A program made the position numbers and the translations under genes. The notes beneath the pieces are model-generated. The model did not search any database and was not told the DNA's origin. It saw only the letters and a list, made by a program, of their open reading frames with translations. Of a stretch of DNA of 64,000 bases, positions 33,068-43,052 are shown piece after piece; within the stretch, counting starts at the first letter, position 1, and each line of letters begins with the position of its first letter. The stretch covers positions 1,550,001-1,614,000 of the forward strand of contig NZ_CP132913.1 in the NCBI RefSeq assembly GCF_036327475.1. The letters are read 5' to 3'. This DNA is from G036327475 sp036327475 (lineage in GTDB: Bacteria > Pseudomonadota > Gammaproteobacteria > Enterobacterales > Enterobacteriaceae).

Positions 33068-33300
33068 ATGAAAATTCTGATAAAGCTGAGTTGGGTAGAA
33101 CCGCTTTTATTGCTCGCACCGCTGACGCTGGCGGCAAAAAACCTTGGCTGCCGGTGGAGCATCCCCAACCGGGCGCAGCAATAATTAAAAGATCAAAAAC
33201 CCACTTTCAGCAACAACGGTAGCAGTAAAACCCTAGCCAGCGATGTAGCGTCACCAGCGCTCGCGCGGGGTGTGGATGAGCATCCTCGCAACTGAAATAA
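33068..33300 (+). pseudogene. Possible remnant of YhhA (DUF2756, small periplasmic protein)
   Basis: ATG at 33068 opens a signal-peptide-like sequence (MKILIKLSWVEPLLLLAPLT), followed by a stop and then a Gln/Asn/Ser-rich stretch. YhhA in E. coli is a small Gln-rich secreted protein encoded between ggt and ugpQ. Here the orientation and reading frame are uncertain and the gene is broken, so position is the main argument. Confidence 0.35.
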
Positions 33301-33409
33301 GCAATGTCATCAACATTTCGGGGTGCCGTTGGCATCGTCGCTTAGTCGGCAGAGAGCGGGGGTGGCCTAAACGAGCGGGGCTGAGCAACCACTGACTTCC
33401 AGCGTTTCA

Positions 33410-34220
33410 GCTTTAGGAATTGGCGAAATTAGCGTCAATCAGGTCAATGCGATCGGTGCAACGGGTATCGACGCCCCACCCCAGCAGCACGCGGGCGCGG
33501 TAGGGACTGTTAACGGTCCAGGCTATAAATGCAGTCCGCTGGCTTTAATGGCCTCGACCCTATCTTCGTCAGTGCCTTATGCTGCAAGTGCAAAGCCAGG
33601 CAGGCGAATTGGCCTGCCAGCGTCTCCCAGTCTTCCCGCCATTCTTCCAGCAGCAGTCCGCGCGGCAACTCCGGCGCCACCCGTTGAGCGGCCGCTAGCG
33701 CCGATGGGGAAAACGAGGACAACAGCGGCGGCGTCATTCCCTGCCACAGCTGGCGCGCGGCCAGCGCCACGGCACAGCCGGTCTCCTCGTCAGTGCCAGC
33801 GGTGGGTTTGATTTCGATATTAATCGCCAATCCGTATTGCTGGCAACGCTCCGCTACCGAAGAAGCAGCGGCAATCGCTCGCCACGAAACGCCTCCTCAA
33901 ACCACTCCCCGGCCTCGATTTGCGACAGGGCTTGCCAATCTAACAGACCAGCAATGCCGCTGCCTTGGCTGGTTCGTTCCAGTGTGTCGTCATGCAAAAG
34001 AAAGACTCGACCATCGGCGGACAGTTTAGCATCCACTTCTATCATCTGCTGACCATAACGGACGCTGGTATCAATGGCGGCAAGCGTATTCTCCGGCGCA
34101 AGCGATCCGCCGCCACGGTGGGCCACGATGGTCGGATAAAGCCATTTCCTGGTCATATTCCCATCCAGGTTCCGTTTTGCGAGTCGCAATAGTGCCATAC
34201 GTCGACGGGACAATGCAAAT
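33410..34220 (-). pseudogene. ugpQ: Broken UgpQ, glycerophosphodiester phosphodiesterase
   Basis: The N-terminal half is well preserved: PTIVAHRGGGSLAPENTLAA, MIEVDAKLSADGRVFLLHDD and LERTSQGSG. A frameshift near 33,850 moves the rest to another frame: INIEIKPTAGTDEETG and SFSPSALAAAQRVAPELPRG, which are also typical. The substrate-binding HRG and ELD-equivalent residues exist but not in one polypeptide. End of the eroded ugp operon. Confidence 0.9.
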
Positions 34221-34224
34221 GCAG

Positions 34225-34640
34225 CGTCGCGCCGAGATCGAGAAGATCGTCATTGGCCAGATGTATCACCAGCGCACAACCTTACCAATACCCATGGGCC
34301 AAATTATCTGTGCCTCGCCACTCAAGCGTGGCCACTTCCAGGCGGCACATCTCCTCCGTTTGTGTCGTCGGCGCAGCGGCAGAGGGCGCCAGACAAAGGG
34401 GCCGATCAGGGGGGAGATTACGCCTGCGGCTGTCGCCGGCTGAATCCGTGGTTGCAGCTCCGCGCTGGATCTGCGGATCTGCTCGGGATGAATGCCGGCG
34501 GTCCGACCGGCAATACTAATGTGGGTCCGTTATCTAGCCGTAGCCAGCACCCGTTGACGCTAACGCATCCCAGCAGCAAATTCGTGGCTGGCGAGTCCAT
34601 AAAGCCGGTAACAAAATGGGTTGCCGGCCGGCGGTAGATC
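34225..34640 (-). pseudogene. ugpC: C-terminal remnant of UgpC, glycerol-3-phosphate ABC ATPase
   Basis: Only the C-terminal regulatory part is visible: DSPATNLLLGCVS (UgpC: GSPAMNLLTGRVN) and a GIHPEQIRRSS-like segment (GIRPEHIALSS). Walker A, signature and Walker B regions are deleted, joining this remnant directly to the ugpE end. Confidence 0.75.
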
Positions 34641-35230
34641 TCCGTCGGCGTACCGAATCGCCGCCATCACCTGGTTCCATTGTGTGGCACCGTCCCCACT
34701 GACAATCATGCTCTGCATGCCCGCACCGCCGTGCTCAGCGAGGCGTCGTGAATAATCAGCAGCGGCCAGAGAGATTGGCTCCTGCCGTAGATAAAAGGTG
34801 ATCACAAACAGCGCCGCCAGATTGGTTTTTTGACAGCGGCAGTTAGGATATCCCACCAAAACGTCGGCGCCGTTGATGCGCCCTGCCTCAAGCGGCTCAT
34901 GGGCACGATTATAAAGAACTGCCATCAGCGTCATGAAAATGAGCTAAACACCTAAGCCGACAATAGCGACACGCTGATTTTTCCAACGGTGATGCTAAAC
35001 GTCATAATCATGCTGTTCAATAACAGGCGTCTGAGTGGTGCGGCCTGACCGCTGACCCCTGCGACCATACGTGACGTAGGTTCTTCCATAGGTGTCCACG
35101 GGCAGCACAAGCGCAGTAGAATCTGAAATACCTGATGTGTATCCAGCGATTCCGCAATCAGCGCGACATATAATGGAAACAGGATCAACACGCTGCCCCG
35201 CCCCGGCCAGAGACAATGGCTAAAGGATAT
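34640..35230 (-). pseudogene. ugpE: Broken UgpE, glycerol-3-phosphate ABC permease
   Basis: Pieces on the minus strand: LILFPLYVALIAESLD (UgpE: VILFPLYVAFVAATLD), LLNSMIMTFSITVGKISVS, ARINGAD-like EAA loop, KTNLAALFVITF and MQSMIVSGDGATQWN. Several frameshifts and an internal deletion break the six-helix permease. Confidence 0.88.
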
Positions 35231-35234
35231 CTAG

Positions 35235-36115
35235 ACCGCGCCGCTGCCCTATCATTGATAGCACATATTACGCTCGACAAAGTGAAATTGAACAATCGTC
35301 AACACGATGACAAATACTGTTAACACCACCGACTGCAGAACTGGTCAGATCTAGGCCAGGTGAAACCTTCGCGATAGATCTTGTAAATCAGCGTGGTCGT
35401 GGCCCGAACAGAACCGCCGATTCATTGCGTCCTCAATGGCGGAAACGTATCGAAAAGGCATAAACTAGATTCACCACCAACAAAGGCTGACCGAAAGAAA
35501 CGGCGTACCTGCCAGGTACCGTCAATGGCCGCCGTTTCTATCAGAGAACAGGGGATGGACGCAGCGCAGTCATGAAAAAACAGCAAGTTATAACTGATCT
35601 GCTTCCACACTGAGATGACCATCACCAACAACATCGCCTGTCCGGCGTTGCGGGCATGACTCCACTCATAACCTAAACCGTTCAGTAACTAGCTGATAAG
35701 CCTGAAGCTTGGGCTGAAGAGAAACAGCCATAGCATTGCCGCTATGGCCAGCGCCACCGTGTAAGGCAGCAGCCGCGTTTGGTAAAACCGCTTAGCGCGC
35801 AGCACATGATCGACCGGTGCAGCAAACAGCAGCACTCATGGCAGTCCACTGGCTATCACCAGCCCGCTAAACCCTAGCGTTGTGCAAAGGACACCAAGAT
35901 AGCCAGGATCGACAAACAAGCGGCGGAAATTTTCCAGACCTGAAAACCCGCCGACTAGACCGCATGGATCGATATCCTGCAGCGAATACCACAGCGCCTT
36001 ACCGACCGGCCAAAGAACAAATACCGCGGTTACCGTCAGCTGCGGCAGGACCAGCAGTTAGGGCAACACACGGTGGCGAAAGCCGCGATGGCCGGCGGTC
36101 ATCATGCCCCTCGTA
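35235..36115 (-). pseudogene. ugpA: Broken UgpA, glycerol-3-phosphate ABC permease
   Basis: The best segment is [20 protein letters not shown] with SLIETAAIDG (UgpA: [30 protein letters not shown]), the coupling EAA loop. Other pieces include an FDTFP motif. Stops and frameshifts run throughout the 0.9-kb remnant. Confidence 0.85.
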
Positions 36116-36119
36116 TGGC

Positions 36120-37085
36120 GTCGTCACGCCCGCGCAGTAATAATGTGTGGATTGTTCAAAACGACACAGTAATTGATTGCCGCGCACCACCACGTTACCA
36201 AAAGCCTGCTTATTGGGTGGCCTTGCCGCCAAAAACTCGTTCCAGCTCCTCATCAACCACTGTTAGGATCTGCGGCATATGGCCCAGGCGCATCTCTTTG
36301 GTGAACAGCAGTGGCGGTTTGTTCATCATTTGGCGAATGGCGATATCGGCACCTGGCTGTGGTCGTAATAGTGCTTTGTTTATTCAGCGTATACCGGCAG
36401 TGGTCACCGGCAGATAACCGGTTTACTGATGCCATTCGGCCACGATTTCTGGTTTAGCCAGGAATTGCAGGAATTTCGCTACGCCATGATAGGTTCCCGG
36501 ACTCTTACCGGCCATAACCCACAGGCCGTCGCCGCCAATCATCGCGTTTTGCGGCACGCCCTTCACTCAGCACCAATAGGACATCATACCGACACCATAA
36601 TTGAGTTTGACTTACTGCCAAACAGTCGACAGCGAGCCCGAGAAGCCAATGACTATGCCAGCAGTCGCCGCCGCCGTTCTTGAGCATATCCGCAAATCGC
36701 TGGATGTGTTTGATCTGTAGCGGACCGTTGAAGTTTCCAATTGGCCATTGATAGCCATGTTGGCATAATCGCAGATCAGGGCGGCTTCGCGCAATTTGAC
36801 CGTGTTCGCCGCCAATGCTGCCAGGTTTGTGGCGACCGCTCGTAGTCAAGACTTCTCGCTTAAAGGTGTCTTTGTTGTAGTACAGTACCGAGGTGGAGTC
36901 GTTGGACAGCTGGGAGATAAGATGGCCAGTTTTACTGTCACTGCAATAGGCCAGTACCGTTGGCACAAAGACAAATTCGTCATTATTTATACCAGCGTCG
37001 CTGAACACCTGATAAACCGATTTGATGGCGTGGCTAACCATCATTGTAGCAGCACCTACTTCGTACACTTGTAAAATAGCCGGCG
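36120..37085 (-). pseudogene. ugpB: Broken UgpB, periplasmic glycerol-3-phosphate binding protein
   Basis: Minus-strand fragments: YEVGAATMMVSHAIKSVYQV (UgpB: YEVGTATMMASKAIKPVYDV), SDSKTGHLISQ, VLYYNKDTFK and, at the C-terminus, VVRGNQLLCRFEQST (UgpB: AVERGNQLLRRFEKST). The signal peptide and N-terminal 90 residues are missing. The livFGMHK cluster that separates ugpB and rpoH in E. coli is absent. Confidence 0.9.
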
Positions 37086-37257
37086 CATTGCCGGTGTGTC
37101 AGAGGGCGATGCCTGCAGCCAACCCTTGCGATTAAGCGCCCTTATAAATTGACATGATGCGATAAGGTACAGAGGGTAAATCAACCCTGCCGCTTTACGC
37201 CCTCTGCCGCCATGTAGAAAACGAAGCGGCCGATGAATTTAAAACGCCGTACTGTCG

Positions 37258-38115
37258 TTAACCCTCAATCGCCAGACGCATTTTTTTCATGGCATTTTTT
37301 TCAAGCTGACGCACACGCTCTGCGGAAACACCGTACCGATCGGCCAGCTCCTGCAGCGTGCTTTTGTTGTCATCATCCAGCCAGCGCGCGCGGATGATGT
37401 CCTGGCTGCGCTCATCGAGACCCTCCAGGGCCGCACTTAGCTTGTCGGCGGCATGATCGTCCCAATTGTCCTCTTCAATGCCGTCGGCGAAATCAGACGC
37501 TTTGTCCTGTAGGTAAAGCATAGGCGGCATCGATTGTCCTTCGCGGGTGTTATCTTCCGGTATGGGATCGAAGGTCATATCCTGCGCGGCCATGCGAGAC
37601 TCCATTTCACGGACATCCTTGCTGGTCACGCCCAGCTCTTTAGCCACCATTTCCACTTCGTCCTGGTTAAACCAGCCCAAGCGCTGTTTAGTTTTACGAA
37701 GGTTAAAGAACAGTTTGCGCTGCGCCTTGGTGGTCGCCACTTTTACAATACGCCAGTTGCGCAGCACGTATTCGTGGATCTCCGCTTTGATCCAATGGAC
37801 CGCAAACGACACCAGCCGCACGCCTACTTCCGGGTTAAAACGGCGAACGGCTTTCATCAGGCCGATGTTGCCTTCTTGAATCAGGTCAGCCTGAGGCAGG
37901 CCATAACCGGAATAGTTACGCGCAATATGAACAACAAAGCGTAGGTGAGACAAGATCAGCTGCTTGGCCGCCTTCAAATCGCCCTGGTAATGCAGCCGTT
38001 CAGCCAGCGCCCGTTCTTCCTCCACCGTCAGCATCGGATAGGTATTGGTGGCCCTCATATAAGCTTCCAGACTGCCCTGTGGAACATGGGATAAAACTTG
38101 TATATCTTTGATCAT
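37258..38115 (-). CDS. rpoH: RNA polymerase sigma-32 (heat-shock sigma factor)
   Basis: 285 residues (E. coli 284). Region 2 with core-binding and -10 recognition (LIQEGNIGLMKAVRRFNP, VRLVSFAVHWIKAEI), the RpoH box QRKLFFNLR, region 3 and region 4 helix-turn-helix (STLQELADRYGVSAERVRQL). Directs transcription of chaperone and protease genes. The N-terminal 15 residues differ from E. coli, which touches the mRNA segment used for thermosensing there. Intact beside decayed ftsX and ugpB. Confidence 0.97.
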   Translation of the reverse strand: MIKDIQVLSHVPQGSLEAYMRATNTYPMLTVEEERALAERLHYQGDLKAAKQLILSHLRFVVHIARNYSGYGLPQADLIQEGNIGLMKAVRRFNPEVGVRLVSFAVHWIKAEIHEYVLRNWRIVKVATTKAQRKLFFNLRKTKQRLGWFNQDEVEMVAKELGVTSKDVREMESRMAAQDMTFDPIPEDNTREGQSMPPMLYLQDKASDFADGIEEDNWDDHAADKLSAALEGLDERSQDIIRARWLDDDNKSTLQELADRYGVSAERVRQLEKNAMKKMRLAIEG

Positions 38116-38256
38116 TCATGACCTCTCGCTAGAAACTTGGACGCCGTTCTACAGAACAGCTGCACCAGGACGCGACTTCCCGTTATTGAACGGCCGATAA
38201 TCTAAGACGGCGATCCCGCCGGTGAGTTTAGTAATCGCGACCTCTATCTAGATCCC

Positions 38257-38262
38257 ATTATA
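38257..38262 (-). promoter_or_regulatory. Candidate -10 box upstream of rpoH
   Basis: A consensus TATAAT with a preceding TTGG (minus strand) lies about 140 bases upstream of the rpoH start in the ftsX-rpoH gap. The -35 region at proper distance is poor, so it may be an extended or activated promoter. E. coli rpoH promoters lie in the same gap and in ftsX. Confidence 0.45.
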
Positions 38263-38273
38263 CCAAAAAAATG

Positions 38274-39260
38274 TTAATCAGGCGTAAACCGCCGTAAATG
38301 TTGCACCGTCGCTAGCCAGGCCGCAGCCAGCCGCATCATGGACGAAATCAACAGCAAGAGGATGGCTTTATCCCAACTCAAGCCATGCAGCACGAACGCG
38401 GTGCCAAATACCGCCGCCACGTTCGCCACCATCAATTCAAGCCGACCAACCAGTGTACTTGACAAGATCAGCGACAGCACCGCGCCGCCCATCCCCAGAG
38501 CGCCCTGCCGTTTAAAAAGGGCCTTAGGATAAACCTATCGGTGGCACTGATCAATTTCATGACGTTGATGGTATCGCGCCGGCTGAAAATACTCAGACGG
38601 ATGTTGTTGCCGATAACCAGGAAAACCGTGATGACCATCAGGATACCTATCAATCATGCATGGGGAGATCATGCATGGGGAGACCTTGCCGACCAGGCCA
38701 GTCAACACCGCCAGACGTGCGAACCAGCTGTCGTCCATGCGCACTTCGTTCAGCCTTTGGTGACGGCGACACGGTCGCGCAGCGTCTTAAGCGCGTCAAC
38801 GCTCTGGAAATTGACCTTTGGCGTGATAATGGCCACCGCCAGCAGCGAATCTCCTTCAGCATGCCCATCGCGCCGCCAAAACCCGGCCAGTCGCGGAACT
38901 CGCCTTTCGCCTCTTGAAAGGTAGCTAACCTTGGCGACGTCGTCCTCCCGCCTAAGGACGCCCATCGCCTTCAAAGCGGCATCGTTATCCAGCACTTTTC
39001 CAGGTACATCGTCAGCTGCGGCCGTCAGCTGCGGCGCGGGGTATCACTGCTACGTCGCCTGGCTGACGTTTTCCATACTAGATAACATAAACTGGGTAAC
39101 GTCAATGAAATGGCAATCACCATCATGGTTAAACAGTGTAGCCAGGGCTGACGCCTTGGATTTCGCCGCTTTCGCCACCACTGTCTGCGAGCGCGGCGCT
39201 TTGCCAGTTTGTTCACGCGCCTGCCCCGGTTGAATTTATTCGCCACAGACTCCCCAGATA
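38274..39260 (-). pseudogene. ftsX: Broken FtsX, membrane subunit of the FtsEX divisome complex
   Basis: All parts of FtsX can be read but in at least four frames: MVIAISLTLPSLCYLV (TM1), LDNDAALKAMGVL (periplasmic), VRMDDSWFARLAVLTGLVG, VIGNNIRLSIFSRRDTINVM and, at the C-terminus, AAWLATVQHLRRFTPD. Two tandem duplications are visible: 15 bp in frame (38653-38682) and 13 bp causing a frameshift (39010-39035). FtsEX activates cell-wall hydrolases at the septum in E. coli. Confidence 0.93.
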
Positions 39261-39896
39261 CCATGATTGAGCGTAAAGATATTGTAATTCCGGCGCGCAA
39301 TCAGCTCGGTATCGTGAGTCGCCATTAGCACCGTCACGCCGACACGGTTAAATTCTTCAAACAGACGCAATATGCCCTCGGACAGCGCGTCGTCCAAGTT
39401 ACCCGTCGGCTCGTCCGCTAACAATACCGCCGGCTTGTTGACCACGGCGCGAGCAATACCGATGCGCTGCTGTTCGCCGCCCGATAATTGCACCGGGAAA
39501 CTGCGCGCTTTATCCAACGGGCCGACTTTATCCGGCGCCGCCAAGACCCGGCGACGGATATCCTCAAAGCTGGCACCGGCGATCACCGCGGCATCGCCAC
39601 ATTGTCATAAACGGTCCGGTCCATGAGCAGATGATGATCTTGAAAGATCATCCCGATCTGACGGCGCAGAAATTGGATTTCGCTGTTTTCAGTCGGCTGA
39701 TATCGTGACCGCCGAATAAAATATGCCCCGCTCTCGGGCGTTCAATGCCACATATCAGTTTCAGTAGAGCACTTTTCCACGCCCCGGAATGGCCGGTCAG
39801 AAACGCCACCTCAGCCGAACGGAGGTGAAGGTCCACCCATTGCAGTGCCTGTCGTCCGCCAAGATAGGCTTTGCTGACTTGTTTAAAGCGAATAAT
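39236..39896 (-). pseudogene. ftsE: Broken FtsE, ATPase of the FtsEX divisome complex
   Basis: IIRFKQVSKAYLGGRQALQ and LLKLICGIERP, then a frameshift at about 39,670, then VNKPAVLLADEPTGNLDDAL and VTVLMATHD in another frame. The Walker A motif reads GHSGAWKSALL instead of GHSGAGKSTLL, so the P-loop glycine and the Thr after Lys are changed, and the ancestral start codon appears as ATT (39894-39896). Several independent lesions show long-standing loss. Confidence 0.94.
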
Positions 39897-41367
39897 CCTT
39901 TTTAATCCTCTCAGGCAAAAGTGCCTCAATAAAATCGTCGGCTTTGAACAGCCGCAAATCCTCAACACCCTCCCCGACGCCAATATAGCGAATCGGGATG
40001 CCGAAGCAGTCCGCCACGGCAAAAATGACACCGCCTTTTGCAGTGCCGTCCAATTTGGTCAGTGTGATGCCGGTCAATCCCACTGCATCATTGAATAAGT
40101 TGGCTTGGCTGACAGCATTCTGCCCAGTGCTGGCATCGATGGTCAGCATAATCTCATGGGGGGCCTCAATGTCCAGCTTTTTCATTACTCGAACAATTTT
40201 CTTCAGCTCGTCCATCAGGTGCGCTTTATTCTGCAATCGCCCCGCGGTGTCTGCTATCAGCACATCAGTACCGCGCGCTTTGGCTGCCTGAATTGTGTCG
40301 AAAATAACCGACGCGGAGTCGGCGCCGGTCTGTTGCGCCACCACCGGAATATGGTTGCGCTCGCCCCAGACCTGAAGCTGCTCCACCGCCGCGGCGCGGA
40401 AAGTATCCCCCGCCGCCAGCATGACGCTTTTGCCTTCTGCCTGATATTGCAGGGCGAGTTTGCCAATGGTGGTGGTTTTCCCCACGCCGTTAACGCCAAC
40501 CATCAGTATAACGAACGGCGTCTTACACGCTACCTCCAGTGGCCGCTCAACATTAGCGAGGATTGCCGCCATATCCACGCGCAATTTGCTGTACAGCGCT
40601 TCGGCGTCCCTGAGATGGTGGCGTTCGGCATGGGCAATCAAACCCCCGATTATTTTGCGCGTAGTCTTGACGCCCACGTCAGCGACCAGCAACCGCTCTT
40701 CCAATTCCTCGAATAAATCATCATCGATTTTTTTGCCACTGAACAATCCGATAAATCCGGATCCCAGGTTCTGTCGCGTTTTCACCAGACTGTTTTTCAG
40801 TTGGGCAAAGAACCCGGCGCACTCGGGTGCTGGAGGTATGCCGTCTTTTGCCGGCCGCGGTACAGTATCCTCATTGGGGATGATATCTGCGGCCGGCATT
40901 ATCGCCACGCTGACATCCTGATGGTTCTCCGGCGCCGTGGCATCGGCAATCACGATCGACGAAGCGACGGCGTCTACATGTTTGCATAGCGGAGCAATAC
41001 TGTTATCCCTGGATGGCGAAGCGACGGCGCCGTTCTCGGCGGCAGCCATCGGCGTTTTATCGCTGGCGCCGGCGCGACCCCTCTGCGTCACCACCTGTGC
41101 GGTAAGAGACACAATTTCAGTGGCGATGCGCTGTGCGTCATGCTCGCGAGCAGGAACATTCGGCGCCGAAATCCGCTCAGCAGCGGGCGTTTGCGCCTTC
41201 GCCTCCGCTAACGCTCCTTCGGTGGCATCCGCCACCTTCCCGCGCGCCACGGTAGTAGCAATTGGCGCGCCGGTTTCCCATCCGGTTTCCGGCTCGCTGA
41301 CCGTGTCATCGACCTGACGGCTAAAGCCTAACCAGGAAAGGAAACCACGTTTTTTCTCTTTTGCCAT
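39883..41367 (-). CDS. ftsY: FtsY, signal recognition particle receptor
   Basis: 494 residues (E. coli 497). An acidic/alanine-rich A domain (about residues 1-195) precedes the N domain (FAQLKNSLVKTRQNLGSGF) and the G domain: P-loop GVNGVGKTTTIGKLA, DTFRAAAVEQL, DTAGRLQNK and TKLDGTAKGG. C-terminal IGVGEGVEDLRLF. Targets SRP-ribosome complexes to the membrane. First gene of the ftsYEX operon; its 3' end overlaps the old ftsE start. Intact although both downstream partners are decayed. Confidence 0.97.
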   Translation of the reverse strand: MAKEKKRGFLSWLGFSRQVDDTVSEPETGWETGAPIATTVARGKVADATEGALAEAKAQTPAAERISAPNVPAREHDAQRIATEIVSLTAQVVTQRGRAGASDKTPMAAAENGAVASPSRDNSIAPLCKHVDAVASSIVIADATAPENHQDVSVAIMPAADIIPNEDTVPRPAKDGIPPAPECAGFFAQLKNSLVKTRQNLGSGFIGLFSGKKIDDDLFEELEERLLVADVGVKTTRKIIGGLIAHAERHHLRDAEALYSKLRVDMAAILANVERPLEVACKTPFVILMVGVNGVGKTTTIGKLALQYQAEGKSVMLAAGDTFRAAAVEQLQVWGERNHIPVVAQQTGADSASVIFDTIQAAKARGTDVLIADTAGRLQNKAHLMDELKKIVRVMKKLDIEAPHEIMLTIDASTGQNAVSQANLFNDAVGLTGITLTKLDGTAKGGVIFAVADCFGIPIRYIGVGEGVEDLRLFKADDFIEALLPERIKKDYSL

Positions 41368-41589
41368 TTGCGACTACACTCCTCGCCCAAGATAAAGGGC
41401 GAATAACCTATCTGATAATGCTTAGAGTTTACCACTTTACCCCAGCGGGCAACATGTGTCGCGGCGGTTTTTGACTTGCAGGACTAGTCAAATGCGATTA
41501 CATTTCCACCACCTCTTTGCCAAGCTAGAATAGGCTATCGTTGACATTCGTTGTGGTCTTTAGGCGCTTTGACTCATAACAAAATATCT

Positions 41590-42195
41590 ATGGCAAATAA
41601 CAATATCGCCCGCTCCGCCGGACAAATTCGCATCATCGGCGGGCGCTGGCGCGGTCGTAAGTTGCCGGTGCCAAACAGTCCAGGTCTGAGGCCAACCACC
41701 GATCGCGTGCGTGAAACGCTGTTCAACTGGCTGGCGCCCGTTATACAGGAGGCCCGCTGCCTAGATTGTTTCGCCGGCAGCGGCGCGTTGGGTCTGGAGG
41801 CGCTTTCGCGCGGTGCCGCCAGTGTCACGCTGTTGGAGCAGGATCGTGCTGTCGGCGCACAGCTCGCCAAGAATCTGCAGGTATTGCAGGCGCAGCAGTG
41901 TCAGGTCATCACCACCGACAGCATGCGTTGGCTCGTGCAGCCGGGTGATGCGTTCAATGTGGTCTTTATCGACCCCCCCTTCCGGCAAGGCATGATAACC
42001 AACACCGTGGCCATTCTGGAGCGGCACCGGCGTTTGGCTGACGACGCCTGGATTTACATTGAAACCGAAACGAAAGGCCCCTCGCCCGAAGTGCCGCTCC
42101 ACTGGCAGCTGCATCGGAAAAAAATCGCCGGGCACGTAGCGTACCGGCTCTACATCCGTCACGCTACGCCGGATAAGCACCATGATATTGATTAA
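41590..42195 (+). CDS. rsmD: 16S rRNA (guanine-966 N2) methyltransferase
   Basis: 201 residues (E. coli 198). GQIRIIGGRWRGRKLPVP start, TDRVRETLFNWL, SAM motif LDCFAGSGALGLEALSRGA, and catalytic motif VFIDPPF. Divergent from ftsY as in E. coli. The ATG at 41590 gives MANNNIARSAGQIRI; the in-frame codon at 41551 adds residues without family support. yhhL overlaps its end. Confidence 0.95.
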   Translation: MANNNIARSAGQIRIIGGRWRGRKLPVPNSPGLRPTTDRVRETLFNWLAPVIQEARCLDCFAGSGALGLEALSRGAASVTLLEQDRAVGAQLAKNLQVLQAQQCQVITTDSMRWLVQPGDAFNVVFIDPPFRQGMITNTVAILERHRRLADDAWIYIETETKGPSPEVPLHWQLHRKKIAGHVAYRLYIRHATPDKHHDID

Positions 42196-42440
42196 TTTTG
42201 GCCGTCTGTTAACGCTGACGGCATGGGGATTTTGTTGTTCAACCTGACCAACCGCTCCCTAAACCGCTTAAACATTTCCTTGATATTGGTCTTTCATGGT
42301 AGTAATGCATGCGCTGCAACTGACGCGCTGAAAGCCACGATGATCAAAGATCAAATCAAAATCAGCACTGTTTTCAGACACAGGTGTTTCTTTTCAGCGT
42401 GTTTAAAAGGTTGCCTGGCAAAAACAGCGGGCACAGCGCC
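42181..42440 (+). pseudogene. yhhL: Broken YhhL (DUF1145 inner membrane protein)
   Basis: The start MILINFGRLLTLTAWGF matches YhhL (MLINFGRLLMLCVWGF), then stops appear; a later MVVMHALQLT fits YhhL (LMHGMQLALLK). It overlaps the end of rsmD as in E. coli. Function unknown. Confidence 0.75.
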
Positions 42441-42499
42441 CGCTCGCGGCCGTGGCCGCCAATGCCTCAAGACTACGCCGAAACACTATCACTCCGCAG

Positions 42500-42800
42500 G
42501 CGGGGCAACGGCGGTTTAACGGCATCTTGCTGAAGGATTACGGATTCTTCCCGGGCAAATAGGAAAACATTTGTCACGTTATTGCCCAGATCGAAATGCG
42601 GGCGCTGCCCTTTTCCGTCGCGACGTCGATACGAATAACCGCCTGCAGCGGAATGTAATTGCGGCTAACGCCGCTGAACTCCGTCTTCAGTTTTTCTTCG
42701 GAGGGATCGACCACCAGGCTATCGTGGCTGCTGAACATAAAATCGCCGGTTTCGATAAAGCCGAACAGGGGCTTTAGCTCACATACAACTAACTGGTAAT
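42500..42800 (-). pseudogene. Broken DUF1820-family protein
   Basis: Minus strand: LFGFIETGDFMFSSHDSLVV with VDPSEEKLKTEFSGVSRNYI and IPLQAVIRIDVATEKGSARI. This pattern (VDPSEEKLK...YIP..AVIRIDEV) is the signature of the small DUF1820 proteins of gamma-proteobacteria. It contains a frameshift after the ARIS segment and lacks a start. E. coli K-12 has yhhM here and no DUF1820 gene that I recall. Function unknown. Confidence 0.6.
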
Positions 42801-43052
42801 TTTTCCATTATCAATAAACTGAGTGCGATAGGCTGCTCGCTGCTCATCAGCCTGCTGTCTCCCGTAAGTATATGCACGCATGAATTACGCAGGAAAAGTA
42901 GCACTAACGTAGCATGTTAACCGACAATGCGCATCTGCCTCGTCAAGGATGTCAAAGTCAGGACACACCAGTGCTGCTGCGCGATGCTCCAGACGGCCGC
43001 TATCGCGGGCAAGATCGCCGATATTTACTCACCGCGCACCAAAAGGAACGCC

